Source: Chara braunii (lineage: Eukaryota; Streptophyta; Charophyceae; Charales; Characeae). From it: a DNA stretch of 41,557 nt. The notes beneath the pieces were generated by a model that was not told the origin of the DNA, did no database searches, and saw nothing but the letters and a program-made list of their open reading frames with translations. A program made the position numbers and the translations under genes. The stretch's first letter is position 1. Each line of letters opens with the position of its first letter. Where the stretch lies: assembly GCA_003427395.1 (NCBI GenBank), contig BFEA01000535.1:449640-491196 (forward strand), written 5' to 3'. This document shows, one piece after another, positions 10,331-20,953 of the stretch.

Positions 10331-10448
10331 GGGCCTCGCTCCACTACTCATGCACAAAAGACAAAAAATACGGCGGTGTATCTTTCCATGTTCTAGCAGA
10401 AGATTCACTCTCATTTTGCACATTTGGAGAGTGGTGGAGCGAGTCCCC
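10331..10448 (+). mobile_element. Foldback/MITE-like unit F3 (118 bp)
   Basis: The left arm begins GGGCCTCGCTCCACTACTC and the right arm is near its reverse complement, ending GAGTCCCC. The core is nearly the same as in F2. A further copy lies inverted at 25029-25126. Confidence 0.7.
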
Positions 10449-10457
10449 AGGCTACCG

Positions 10458-10986
10458 TTTTTTTTTTTTTTNNNNNNNNNNNNNNNNNNNNNNNNNNNNN
10501 NNNNNNNNNNNNNNNNNNNNNNNNNNNNNNNNNNNNNNNNNNNNNNNNNNNNNNNNNNNNNNNNNNNNNNNNNNNNNNNNNNNNNNNNNNNNNNNNNNNN
10601 NNNNNNNNNNNNNNNNNNNNNNNNNNNNNNNNNNNNNNNNNNNNNNNNNNNNNNNNNNNNNNNNNNNNNNNNNNNNNNNNNNNNNNNNNNNNNNNNNNNN
10701 NNNNNNNNNNNNNNNNNNNNNNNNNNNNNNNNNNNNNNNNNNNNNNNNNNNNNNNNNNNNNNNNNNNNNNNNNNNNNNNNNNNNNNNNNNNNNNNNNNNN
10801 NNNNNNNNNNNNNNNNNNNNNNNNNNNNNNNNNNNNNNNNNNNNNNNNNNNNNNNNNNNNNNNNNNNNNNNNNNNNNNNNNNNNNNNNNNNNNNNNNNNN
10901 NNNNNNNNNNNNNNNNNNNNNNNNNNNNNNNNNNNNNNNNNNNNNNNNNNNNNNNNNNNNNNNNNNNNNNNNNNNNNNNNNNNNNN
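10458..10986. other. T run and assembly gap
   Basis: A T run (10458-10471) is followed by undetermined bases 10472-10986. The T run could be the poly-A tail of the minus-strand LINE, but the gap hides the link. Long frames across the gap are not real. Confidence 0.95.
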
Positions 10987-11336
10987 ACCCGGAGTTATCC
11001 CGGCAGCATCAGCCGGTTTAGCTTCTGGAGTCCACATTGGCCAAACTTAATTGTCCCCTTCTACTCCTTCCCAATCCTATATCTCCCCACCTACCTATAT
11101 CTACTGACCCTACTTTTCTCTGGACTGACAGTTCCCCTCCCCAATGCCTTCTACGTTACAAGACTCCCTCCCCGACCTCACTCTCAGAGGCCTAAAACTG
11201 GCCTCCCTGAACCTAACCCGGTTCAGCTGGAAGATGGTACCTCTCTAAAAAAAGAACGAATCTGCCTCCTTCTTCGAGGCCGAAAACCGAGAGGCCAGGT
11301 AATTTAATCCTACCCCAACCAAACTATGTATCCTAC
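10987..11336 (-). other. Probable 3' untranslated region of LINE 1
   Basis: It lies just downstream of the minus-strand LINE stop. On the plus strand it is pyrimidine-rich with CCTACC runs and has no coding signature. Confidence 0.45.
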
Positions 11337-12611
11337 CTACTTACCACTCAGCCAGGGGGACAGTACCATCTTACCCTCCACGGTCACCGCTGCTAACTGG
11401 CTACCTCTAGCCCATGTGAACAGAAACCACTGTTTTCCTTTCTGACTTCTTCCATTGTCAGCTTTCCGCACACAGTCAGCCACGATCATGGTCCGAATGA
11501 TGGCTTTGATCTTCGCCTTGATTCCCTGATCAGACGTCCACTCTCTTCGAAACAGAATGTTGTTTCGATCCTCCCAGATTACCCACATCACTGCCGAGCG
11601 AATGGCCTGTGCCATGTAACCCCATCCCTTGCTTTTGAAAAATAGGGGAGGGAGTCTGCCTGTGAGCACCCAATTCTGGTCCCACTGCAAGGCCGAGCCC
11701 AGCTTCTGCCAGTGAACTGACCACCATCTCCAGATACGATTAGAAGCTGGGCATTCCCAGGTTAGGTGAAACAGCGTCTCCTCGTTGCGGTTTCCGCACC
11801 TTCTGCCCGTGATTTGGATCTCCATTCCTCTTGCTGAGAGCCATTTAGCGGTAGGAACTGCAGAGTGGGATAACAACCATAGTAGGCCGGAAAGCTTGAG
11901 GCTTGGGAGGATGAACAGTTGCGACCATAAGCTTTTGAGTTCTATGACCGACATTGGAGTCAACAGATGTAACTCCCTGGTGGTCCTCTGCCCTACTTCC
12001 GTGATAACCGAGGCACTAGAATGTTTCAGGGTTCTACCTAGCTTCGTGTTATATTGCACTAAATTCTTTTTAACTGCTGAGTGCTCCTGCCACACGCAAC
12101 TGCCTGGGTCTATTCTCAGATCTTGTAAGGCAGCCCCCCCTTGAACTGTAACCATCCCTTTCTTGCCTCCCCCGTCTGACTTCGGGAGGACCCTGATTTC
12201 CATCAGGTCCGTATTCGAATTAATCTCCATTTCTGAAACCCGGGTCAGTGCCTGCTCTCCCCCGTACCCCTCCTTCACCTTCCACCTGGAGACCGTCACC
12301 CATTTAGCCTCCTCTTCCTCTACTAAGTCCGAGTCCGAATCCTCCTCCGCTTCCACCTTATACACTTCATCTAGCCTCCCCTGATTCACACTTCTCTTAT
12401 ACCACACCCCTTCCTCCAGCTTGGCGCCTACCAATAGTTTGTGTTTCCAAGCTCCTGGAATAGCTTGAATCAGAAACTGTAGTCGTTCCCCCACCCTGTG
12501 AATACGCCCCAATGACTGCTGGAGAGCTTCCTCTGATTTCCATTCCAATTCAGGTTCCGCCCACAAATCTGCCACTCTGGACACTCCCCTCTCAATTCCA
12601 CTTCTTACCAA
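11337..12611 (-). pseudogene. LINE 1 ORF2 C-terminal part with RVT zinc-binding domain
   Basis: About 424 codons ending in TAA-type stop before 11337. In the C-terminal half, RRCGNRNEETLFHLTWECP has the spacing of the zinc-binding domain that follows RT in plant L1-like LINEs (Cys, then His x4 Cys), with the RIWRWWSVHW stretch right after it. The N-terminal half is acidic and Ser-rich (E-E-D-S-D-S-D near residue 90) and has no family signature. It shares frame 2 with the RT piece at 12867-14981, but a middle piece lies in another frame, which indicates two compensating indels. Confidence 0.8.
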
Positions 12612-12921
12612 AGTTGCCAGGTTGGTCGGTTGCAGAGAAGACTTGGCCAGAAATGGAAGTCGCTGGGTTGTCGAACAAAAGTTGACAGAGTATCTCCTCC
12701 CTTGACTGTGGATCGTGGGGCTTCGTGGGACGGAGTTTTTTCCATGCTATCCACCATGCCAGTCCGATTGCAGACCTGGGTCTGCGGTTCAGGAAGGCCG
12801 GATTCTGCATGCATACCCACACGTCTGAGCTTCTTCTCAGGTGGAACTCTTTCTGGAGTATGTATGTCATGATTCCCAACCATCCCCTTTCTTCCCCCTG
12901 CACTGCCACTTCTGAGCCCAC
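12592..12921 (-). pseudogene. LINE 1 ORF2 middle part in a shifted frame
   Basis: This frame links the RT piece to the C-terminal piece: it contains GIMTYILQKEFHL, Trp-rich WWIAWKKLRP and DNPATSISGQVFSATDQPG, which is typical LINE sequence between RT and the zinc-binding domain. A shift near 12880 moves from the RT frame into this one and a second near 12615-12640 moves back. Both are probably single-base indels. Confidence 0.7.
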
Positions 12922-14981
12922 TTCCCCAGCAAAGCAATATTCTGCCTCCCCGGGTCCACAATGCCCAACCCTCCTTCCTCTTTTGGCTGGGTAACTTTAT
13001 CCCAGGCCACCTTGGAAATGCCTCCCTCTTGTTCCCCCTCCGGCTTCCACAAATAGTGGGCCGCCATACTCCTTATTCTGCGTAGCGTTTGTCTTGAAAT
13101 GAGAATAACTGCTGCTACATGCCAAATCAAGGAGAACACTGATGTGGAAATCACCGAGGCTCTTCCCAACAGTGAGAGCCCTGTGGCCGCTCTGCAAGCC
13201 CTGATTTCCGATTCGACCCTAGCTGCCAAGATTAGATCTTGGGCTGGCCTGCTCTTTGTCAGAGAGACTTGTACCCCCAGGTACCGCTCCGCCTCTTCAG
13301 GCTGGATTCTCTTCATCATCCAATCATTCTCCAACTCGTATTCCTGGGGTAGGAAGTACAAGGATTTGTCCCAATTGACCTTTGCTTCAGACAGCCGAGA
13401 GTACTGATCCAGGACACTTTTTGCTGCATTCATTGATTCCGGAGTGGCTTCTGCAACCAGCAGCAGATCGTCCGCAATAGCCCCTGTCAGAAACTCTTTG
13501 TTGTCTTGCAGTTTCAGTCCTCTGAGCATGGAAGCAGCCCGCATATCATTCAGCGCTACTTCAATCTGCAATACAAACAACATCGGGGCCAGCAGACATC
13601 CTTGACGCAGAGAGCGCGACAGATTGAAGATCGGCGAGCGCCTGCCGTTCGCCAGAACAATGGCTATCCACCTTCTGAATGGGATTCCAAAATTCATGTG
13701 TTCCAGCGTGGCCAACACAAAAGACCAATTGACACGATCATACGCCTTTTCCAAATCCAACATTGCCACCACTACTTGACGTCTTTCGCCTCCGATGATT
13801 TCCAGCGCGCCCATCGCTGCTAGCATATTCTCCGTTATAGATCTCCCTTTCACAAAGGCTCCTTGATCTGCGTTTACCAGCTCCGGAAGGAGCGGGGCCA
13901 ATCTCCTTGATAAGGCTTTAGCGAGAATCTTATACGCCACATTCAACAAGGAGATTGGACGCCAATTGCGCACGTTTCTCTTGTCCCCCTTCTTGTACAA
14001 AAGGGTGATAACCCCTCTGCACATGTCCTCCGTCAACATTTCCTCTTCTAGCACCCTGTTGAATAACCGCACTAGGATCGGTCCCACCACCTCCCACGTG
14101 GCTAGAAAGAACTCCACGGGAAGGCCGTCGTCTCCAGGGGCTTTCCCTTTGGCCATACAACCCGCTCCTTCTTTCAGCTCTTCTATTGTCACCGGTCGAT
14201 CCAAGGAGTGTCTTTGTTCCATCGCCAACTGCTTATCTGTGAATTGCCACAGATCCTGCTCTGTCCGGAGTTGTTCCAGGGACTCGTCTGGGGCCCGGCG
14301 CGACGTCAGGATGTCACTGTAGTAGGTAGTGGCGTAAACAGCCATTGTTTCCGTGTCTTCTGCCAGATCAGTCTGCGCGTTGAATGAATGAAGGAGAGCG
14401 CGGATGATCCCGTGTGACCGGGATGGGCACAGCCTCCAGAAGGTTTCCTTCCACATCCTGTCCACCTCTCCATCGTCCTCTTCCCTTGTAGGTTCGCTGG
14501 TTCCCTCCTCACCTACCCGTCTCGTTTTTACTGGGGCCAACGCTGACAGTCGATTTCCGGGGTCTCTCATTGGCTGATCCCTTGGCGGGGGCATTACTGC
14601 GTCTACCTGTCCCTCCACCCTTACTCCCGCAGATTGTTGTGCTTCGGTCAATGTATCCTCTCTGTTGAACTCATAATTAATATGAACTGTGACAAAAGAT
14701 GAGTGCTGGCCGTTTGTCCCCGAAGGGTGGTGAGTGGAGGTTGGGAACAAATTACCGGGGATTTGATTAGCCCCTGATGCCCCTTCTCTCACCTTCGTTC
14801 TCGACATGTGTACCTGACCCGGGATCTCCAAAGTCGATCCCATTATTGGCACCATGGACCCATGCCTGTTAACGGTCCCTACCCCAATCGGTCTCGGGTG
14901 TGTGGCCAATATTTGAGTCTGCCCAGGGTCCGAACCAAATAACGGGTTATAATTCCATGTGCTTTCTGTCCGTCCTGTCAC
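12867..14981 (-). pseudogene. LINE 1 reverse transcriptase
   Basis: The frame opens upstream of 14981 (that codon is GTG and the open frame runs back to about 15110). Residues about 1-190 are low-complexity Pro/Ser/Gly-rich. A pre-RT linker with YATTYYSDIL follows, then RT: GKAPGDDGLP, NWRPISLLN, the Asp-rich block MLDLEKAYDRVNW (first catalytic Asp), LRQGCLLAP, and the catalytic pair in IADDLLL at 13467-13475. The element would prime cDNA synthesis on nicked chromosomal DNA. No endonuclease domain is present between the N-terminal region and RT. After the last RT block (GGLGIVDP) the frame shifts near 12880. Confidence 0.88.
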
Positions 14982-15021
14982 CTGTAGGTGACCAGCCCCG
15001 GGGGTAGAAGGATACCTTATC

Positions 15022-15580
15022 GGGTGGGACTCTCTAGCGTGGGGAGGTCCGGCAAACCTTCGGGATTTAGGTACTGAACCAGGGGGGGATCGGGATGAGG
15101 GTGAGGATGAGACACACAGGCATGAGTCTGCCCCCCGTATCCCTGCGTCTGTGGGGCGGGTGGGGGTGGTCTCAGGGCCCTAAATGCCAAAGCGTGAGCC
15201 TACCCCCCGTATCCCTGCACCTGCGGGGCGGGGAGGGGTGGTCCCAAAGCCCTGGCAATCGTCTGCATGGGAGCGGTGATTTGAGCGTAGGGTACTAGAG
15301 CATTTGAGGGCAAAGTCCCTGATTGAGTTCCTTGCACAGTTGGTTCGGGCTGATGGCCCACCCCCCCTCTCCTGTCATTTCCTGCCCCCGCCATCTGCCC
15401 TCCACCTCCAGTACCCGCGGCCAACCTTACCCCTTCCCTACCTCCTCCACCTCCCTCTCCGCCTCTGTTTCCCCCCTCCACTCTTCTTCCCCCGACTCCA
15501 CTCTCGATATTCCCTCTTCCTCCTGAGGGGTATGACACAGTGATTGGTGGCGATTCAGTGCTCAGTGGCCTGGGAGGCAC
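15022..15580 (-). pseudogene. LINE 1 N-terminal Gly/Pro-rich region (ORF1-like)
   Basis: Minus-strand frame beginning ATG at 15580: Gly-rich (GGEGGGGG near residue 40), then Pro/Gln-rich, stopping at TAG 15200-15202. The same frame continues after it to a TAA near 15022. The TAG lies in one unit of a 72-bp tandem duplication; the other unit keeps CAG at 15128-15130. A one-base slip at a G6 run just there connects this region to the RT frame. No nucleic-acid-binding domain is recognisable, so the ORF1 assignment rests on position and composition. Confidence 0.5.
15121..15264. repeat. 72-bp tandem duplication in LINE 1 N-terminal region
   Basis: Units at 15121-15192 and 15193-15264, both with TGAG-C-TG/TA-CCCCCCGTATCCCTGC. 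The length is 24 codons, so the frame is preserved. Confidence 0.85.
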
Positions 15581-16738
15581 TGAGGGGCTATTTTTAGCCC
15601 AGGCGTTGACTTCACTGGTGGCGAGATACCTGGGGGTATGTCGAGTTGCAAATTCTGGACCAGGTTCAGTGAATTTGGCTAGTGGGGACTATTCGCCATA
15701 TCAAGAGCTTCAGTATCACCAGGTTTCAGGAGATTTTGAACGTGGGAGCACCAGGAACAGTGGATGGAAGAAACTGGCGAGATGGCAGCCATAGCCAGTT
15801 CAGTCTCTTCATGCAGTGTTTTGACCTGAAGTAAGTGTGTTCCTTACCCAAGTCTCTGTAGCGAGTCTGATGAGTGTAATTAGACTGGGGAAATAGTAGT
15901 TGTATGTCTGTTGTCAGTGAAACTTGAAAATCGCACTGCCTGACAGCCATANCCATTTCCCTTACCTACCTACTTTGACTTCTACTGACTCTGTTTGACC
16001 TCCTTTCTGTCTCAAATTGCATCTCAGACTGTGTTACAGTATTGCGATTCAGTACCCACTGTGAATTGAGTAGTTCAGGGTCTGTATGTCAGTGATAATG
16101 AAATTCTGAAAGTTGCGCTGCCATAGTCAGTGCTTGGGGCAGCTAGGGTTTGTCATAACTTAGGTTATGTCCGTCAGAATTTCAATCTGTCAGTCACCCT
16201 GAAATCGCAATTGAGTATTTAGTCAGTGTCTGAAAGCGCTATACTGGATTTGATGTTTTGAGTCAGGTACAGTGAAATCTGTACTTCGCCTCACCCATAG
16301 TGGGGCATACAGGGTCCTACAGTGCCAGTGTCAGTAGTAGGAGTCTAAAAAAACTAGCTTGTTCAGTCACCCGCTGCATCTTGGTTGACTACTGGGTTCT
16401 GGGAATTGCTACTGACTCTCTGCGCTATTCTAATCTGCCTACTTACAGTCCAAGGTTGCATCCTGTCTATCTCTCTAACAGCGATTCTGGGGATAATCAC
16501 TCAGATGAGGGTTCTGCGCTGTGAATGAAAAATCGCAAATCTGATTTTATCTGGTTTTGACCTAAACTGACCCAGGGTGACCCTCAACAACCTACAGAGG
16601 CTGACCGCTCTTCTGCCCATAACACCACGTCTCTTCTCATCAGGTGGCAGTGATTACCTCTGCGTGTGTGTGTAATCTTCATCTCTGCTTACCTCTTATT
16701 TGTCTGTTTATATTTATTGACTGTGTGAGTGGACTATC
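15581..16738 (+). other. Leader/5' LTR region of element B, boundaries not found
   Basis: About 1.1 kb directly upstream of the element B gag start. By position it should hold the 5' LTR and leader, but I found no LTR pair with the 3' side and no clear primer-binding site. It holds repeated short CAGT-rich motifs, one exact GCCATAGC at 15788-15795 and one undetermined base at 15952. Confidence 0.45.
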
Positions 16739-17327
16739 ATGGTTGACGCTGAAGGGAAGATGTCTGAAGAAAAGACCGCGGCAAAAACTTCTGCCACTCC
16801 TGAGTCTCCTCTTTCTCCCCTGGATCAGGCACTCCTGATTGCTGAGGAAGCTAGGCGAAAAGTGGATGAACAGATCGCCAAGCTCAGGAAAGAGAAAGAG
16901 GGAGCTGAGGAGGCGGGCAAGCAGGAGCAAAGGAGGAGACANCTGTTGGGGGAGGTGCAAAAAGTTGTTGACAGTGGTTCCGCCAGTGGGTATAACAAGA
17001 GTATTGCTGAGTTGGTCCTCTTGAACGACACACTCAGCCGGTCTTATTTTTCCAACTGGGACCACCGGATCACTGTTGTGGAGAGCCAGGTCTCTGCCAT
17101 CGAACACAAGGTGGAATCAGATGGCAAAGGACCTGACCTCTCTGGCAACAGGGATGAACAGCATTCTGCAGCACCTGAAGCTGCCTCTCCTATCCCCCCA
17201 GCCTGTACAGCCAGCTGGCCAGCAGATTACTTGGCCAGCAGGTTCACCACCTCACAGTCGTCCAGCCTCACCTGCTGGTTCCCATGCATCCACCCCCTCT
17301 GTCGCTTCTGGTACATCTGTGCAGTGA
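16739..17327 (+). pseudogene. Element B gag N-terminal part
   Basis: ATG at 16739 in ATCATGG context. The first 75 residues are charged and heptad-like (EEARRKVDEQIAKLRKEKEG), predicting a coiled coil, as in element C gag. One base is undetermined at 16942. Near 17110-17130 the coding frame changes: frame 2 becomes unlike Gag, while frame 0 gives a Pro/Ser-rich linker (SPAGSHASTPSVASG) leading to TGA 17325-17327. Gag would form the particle shell. Confidence 0.75.
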
Positions 17328-17351
17328 GGGCCCAAACTGACACCACCTCCT

Positions 17352-18299
17352 ATGTATTCTGGAGAAGACCCCAAGGTGGATGCAAAAGACTGGGTCACCG
17401 CTATGCAAGCATATCTGGGCAGCTTTACATGCCCAGAAGCAACAAAGGTGGGGACCATTCTTGGCCGGTTGGAGAGGTCTGCACTGAAATGGTGCACCTC
17501 CTCTACAACCAAAGAGAATGTTGCTATGGATAGATGGGCACAACAGCTCGGGGTGGCAGGGTTGCTGAAGGCGCTGCAAGACCGGTTTGCTGACAGGGAG
17601 CAGGCCCGCAAGGCAGCTGATAAAATTATGCTGCTGGGGTCCCACATATTTGAGGGCTCTCTGTCCAAGCTCTACAGTATGTTTGAGAGCTTGACATCTA
17701 CACCCGATGAGATGAGTGAGTCTGACCAGCTCACCCATTTCCTGCGTGCCGCCCCTCCAGACTACTCTATTGCACTATATGCTCAGGGCCACAAGGACTG
17801 GAGGTCCTTTGGCAAAGCGGCACTGGACCTGGAGTCTCGGCTCAAGGTTCAGACTCCTTCTGAAGGAAGGAAGAGGCCTACCTCCCAGGGACAGCGCAGG
17901 AGGAAAGGCGCTTTGTTGGCTGCTGATGCAGGTTCTGATTCTGATGCATTTGAGCGTGGCAGTACTCCATCTGAGACTGCATCTAGATCAGCAGTTGAGC
18001 CAGCCGTTCTTGCCCTGGCTGAGAATCTTGCTGCAATGTTCAAGGGAAAGTTCAGCAAAGACAGCAGCAAGGGTTCAGCCAGCCAGAAGGGGAAAGGGAA
18101 GGGACGTGCCACTTCCCCTCAGGCCCAGAGACCTAACCTTCCACGAGACGTCCATTGGCCAGTCAACGTCATGGATCCTTCCACCCTTCCCTGGAGAGCG
18201 CTCAGGATCCAGGAAGGGCAGTGGCAGAGGAGGAAGGACCGTGGCAGAGGAGGAAGGACCGTGAGGTTTGTTTTCGCTGTGAGGGGGACCACTTCTTAA
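17352..18299 (+). pseudogene. Element B gag capsid and nucleocapsid linker
   Basis: In frame after the TGA at 17325-17327, starting PPMYSGEDPKVDAKDW, the usual entry of the retrotransposon gag domain. The helical region runs to about residue 175 (FLRAAPPDYS, DLESRLKVQ), then a Ser/Lys-rich basic linker (GSASQKGKGKGRATSP). The last codons after 18240 are out of frame because of the 20-bp duplication; the zinc knuckle continues in another frame. Confidence 0.85.
18221..18260 (+). repeat. 20-bp tandem duplication causing a frameshift
   Basis: The unit GTGGCAGAGGAGGAAGGACC occurs at 18221-18240 and 18241-18260. Because 20 is not a multiple of three, it throws the zinc knuckle out of the gag frame. 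Confidence 0.95.
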
Positions 18300-18349
18300 A
18301 GGACTGTCCCCACATGCCTCGCAGACCTGGTACTAGTCCAAAAAACTAG
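18261..18349 (+). pseudogene. Element B gag zinc knuckle
   Basis: In frame 2: EVCFRCEGDHFLKDCPHMP. Cys-x2-Cys-x3-His-x4-Cys is one residue shorter between the second Cys and His than the canonical CCHC knuckle that binds element RNA. A TAG follows at 18347-18349. Confidence 0.82.
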
Positions 18350-18363
18350 GCTAGCAGAGGGAA

Positions 18364-18726
18364 GTGGAGTCTGCAGCTCCCTCCACTTATGCTGAATCAG
18401 ATTCAGATGGGTCTGATTCTGCATCCACCCTCACTGACTCTGTTGTTGGAGTTGCTGCGTCAGGATCCTTCACTTACATGGACCCTGACCTGGATGAGAC
18501 GTGGCAGGAAGATGATAGTCAGACTTTTGCGGATCTTTTCCTGTCTTTGCAGGAAAAGAAAAAGCACAAGCCAAACCTCATCTTGCTGCGACCCTCTATC
18601 TTGAGAGCCAAGATCAAGGGCCTGTTAGATTGTGGGGCTACCCGGAACTTCATCTCTCCCAAGGCTGTCAGCAAGCTGCATCTGGATGGGAGATTGGTGA
18701 AGTTGCAGCAGCCATTGGAAGTCTGA
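18364..18726 (+). pseudogene. Element B aspartic protease
   Basis: An acidic Ser-rich start (DSDGSDSAST) leads to the retropepsin region with LLDCGATRNFIS; the active-site triplet at 18628-18636 is D-C-G rather than D-S/T-G. It stops at TGA 18724-18726 after QQPLEV. The same frame then continues with IGDSSTVRITY and FDLVFSMQWLEA, which is protease C-terminus, so the TGA is a nonsense change, probably from CGA. Confidence 0.82.
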
Positions 18727-19114
18727 ATTGGGGACTCCTCCACAGTCCGGATTACATATGTTGTCAGGAACCTTCCGGTTATCTTTGACAAGCATGAGAA
18801 GGTCAGGCAGCGCCTGAACTTTTATGTGTTTCCCAATGGCCCCTTTGATCTTGTGTTTTCCATGCAGTGGCTTGAGGCCACTAACCCTAGGATCGACTGA
18901 CAGATCCCTAGGGTAGAGCTTCCTGACTGTAGAGGAGACTATCAGCCTTGTGTCCTAGCTGATGAGTATCATCCAGTCATCAGTTGTTATTGTATGAGGG
19001 CACACCGAGTTTTTCCAGCTCTCTCGCCAGACTGCCCACACACGTCTGTTCGTGGCATATGTGAAACAAACTAGTGTGGATGTTGCTCCTTGTCCCTCAC
19101 CGATTCAGTAGGTT
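18727..19114 (+). pseudogene. Element B protease end and protease-RT linker, decayed
   Basis: Protease sequence continues in frame 1 to a second TGA at 18898-18900 (in RID-stop-QIPRVEL, where a Trp codon is likely ancestral). Beyond it the linker contains further stops and at least one frame change before the RT frame opens near 19115. Confidence 0.65.
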
Positions 19115-20953
19115 TTGGACCGATATCCAGACCTGATGCAGGAGCCTACTGGGCTTGTCCATAGGCAGACCCAGCACAGGATTGAGCTCCTGCCAGGTGC
19201 GGTCCCTTTCAAGGGCCGTGGCTACAGGATGTCACCTGTTGAACTTGATGAGCTCAGGAGACAGCTTGAGACCCTGACCAGCAACGGCTGGATCAGACCT
19301 AGCACATCTGAATTTGGGGCTCCATTTCTGTTTGTCCGAAAGGGAAATGGAGAGTTCAGAATGTGTGTGGACTACAGAGGTCTCAACAAAATCACTAGGA
19401 AGTCTACAGAGCCCCTTCCTAGGATTGATGATCTGCTGGACATGGTGCAGGGTTGCACAATCTTCAGCAAGATCGACCTCAAATCTGGCTACCACCAGAT
19501 TGAGATGGCTGAAGGCGATGTCCACAAGACTGCCTTCAAGACCAGATACGCCACCTATGAGTACCTGGTCATGCCCTTCGGTCTCTGCAATGCCCCTGGC
19601 ACGTTCCAGATAGAAATGCATCGCATACTCAGGCCTTACCTGGACAGATTTGTAGTTGTATACCTGGATGATATCCTGGTATTCAGTCGATCTGTCGAGG
19701 AGCATGCGCAGCATCTGGCTCTCGTCCTCCAGGCACTACATGAGGCCCAGTATAAGATCAACAGGGAAAAGTCCTCCTTTGGAGTGACCTCTGTGACTTA
19801 TCTGGGACATGTAATCTCTGGGGAAGGGTTGGCTCCTAAAGCGCCTAAGATTGCAGCGTTTCAGGACTGGCCACAACCTACCACAGTTCGTGATGTCCGG
19901 TCATTCTTGGGCCTTGCATCATACTACAGGAAGTTCGTCAAGAACTTCTCTGCTATTGCTGCACCCCTGACTGATCTTGCAAAGAAAGACACCCACTTTC
20001 TTTGGACATCAGACTGTCAACAGGCTTTCACACGCCTCAAGGAGGCCTTGATGCGTGCACCTGTTCTAAAGCTACCTGACCCTACCTTGCCTTTCGTACT
20101 AACTACAGATGCTAGTCAGTATGGGGTTGGGGCGGTACTTCAGCAGGATGGTGGGCATGGTCTGCAGCCAGTTGAGTACATGAGTAAGAAGATCAAAGTC
20201 AAGAAGCTGCAGGATTCCACGTACGAGAAAGAGCTGTACGCTCTAGTGTCAGCGCTAAAGCATTGGAAGCATTTCCTCATGGGCAGACACTTCCAGATCT
20301 ATTCGGATCACTCCACCTTGCAGTGGATGAAGACCCAAGGGGAACTGAATGACAAGCTTGCGCGCTATATTCAGTTCATTGATCTCTTTGACTTTGAACT
20401 GAAGCACAAGAAGGGCTGCTACAATCGCGTAGCAGACGCCCTTTCTCGTAGGCCTGACGCTGTTTGTATGATCTCCTCTACTCATACTTTTGGGGAGAGT
20501 ACCCGTCAGACCATTGCCCAGCTATTGCCGCAGGACCCGACTTTTGGCTCGATCGTTAGGAATCTACAGACTGATCCTGCCTCTGAACCAGGGTATATTC
20601 TGGTTTCAGATCTGCTGTATACTTGCAGCAGAGGAGAGGAGCGTCTGTGCATCCCTCAGGACCACCCGCTGAGAACACTCATGATGTCTGAGTGTCATGA
20701 TGCGCGTGGCCACTTTGGGGCCTTGAAGTCGTTAGCAGCCCTGTCGCAGCGGTTCTTCTGGCTTGAGATGAGGAAAGACCTGCTGCATTATGTTGAAACC
20801 TGTGAGTTGTGCCAAAGGAACAAGGTCGTTCGTCGGCCTCCCCTTGGCCTACTGCAGCCACTTCCCATCCCTGACGCACCCGCACAATCAGTAGCTATTG
20901 ACTTTACTGATCTGGGGAGGACTACTCCTCGTGGTATGCGTTGGTCATGGTAA
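19115..20953 (+). pseudogene. Element B reverse transcriptase, RNase H and integrase N-terminus
   Basis: This is 612 codons without a stop. RT: CVDYRGLN, PRIDDLLD, KIDLKSGYHQI, MPFGLCNAP and catalytic YLDD at 19661-19672. RNase H: TTDASQYG, YEKELYA, YSDHSTL and VADALSRR carry the four acidic residues. The integrase zinc module has ECHD, GHFG and CELCQ, and the core begins with AIDFTD. The frame is lost at about 20933, where a single missing base would join it to the next piece. The Met at 19115 is only the first Met in the frame. Confidence 0.93.

Larger units (their letters stand above)
11337..15580 (-). mobile_element. LINE 1, L1-like, without endonuclease
   Basis: A non-LTR retrotransposon with a Pro/Gly/Ser-rich N-terminal region, an RT domain, and a C-terminal RVT zinc-binding domain. 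Three frame pieces cover ORF2. The apurinic-type endonuclease expected between the ORF1 region and RT is missing, so the copy looks internally deleted. The 3' end probably runs into the gap at 10472-10986. Confidence 0.85.

Noticed and set aside
10191-11307. Long open frames across 10191-11307 on both strands
   Set aside because: They exist only because undetermined bases at 10472-10986 hide stops.
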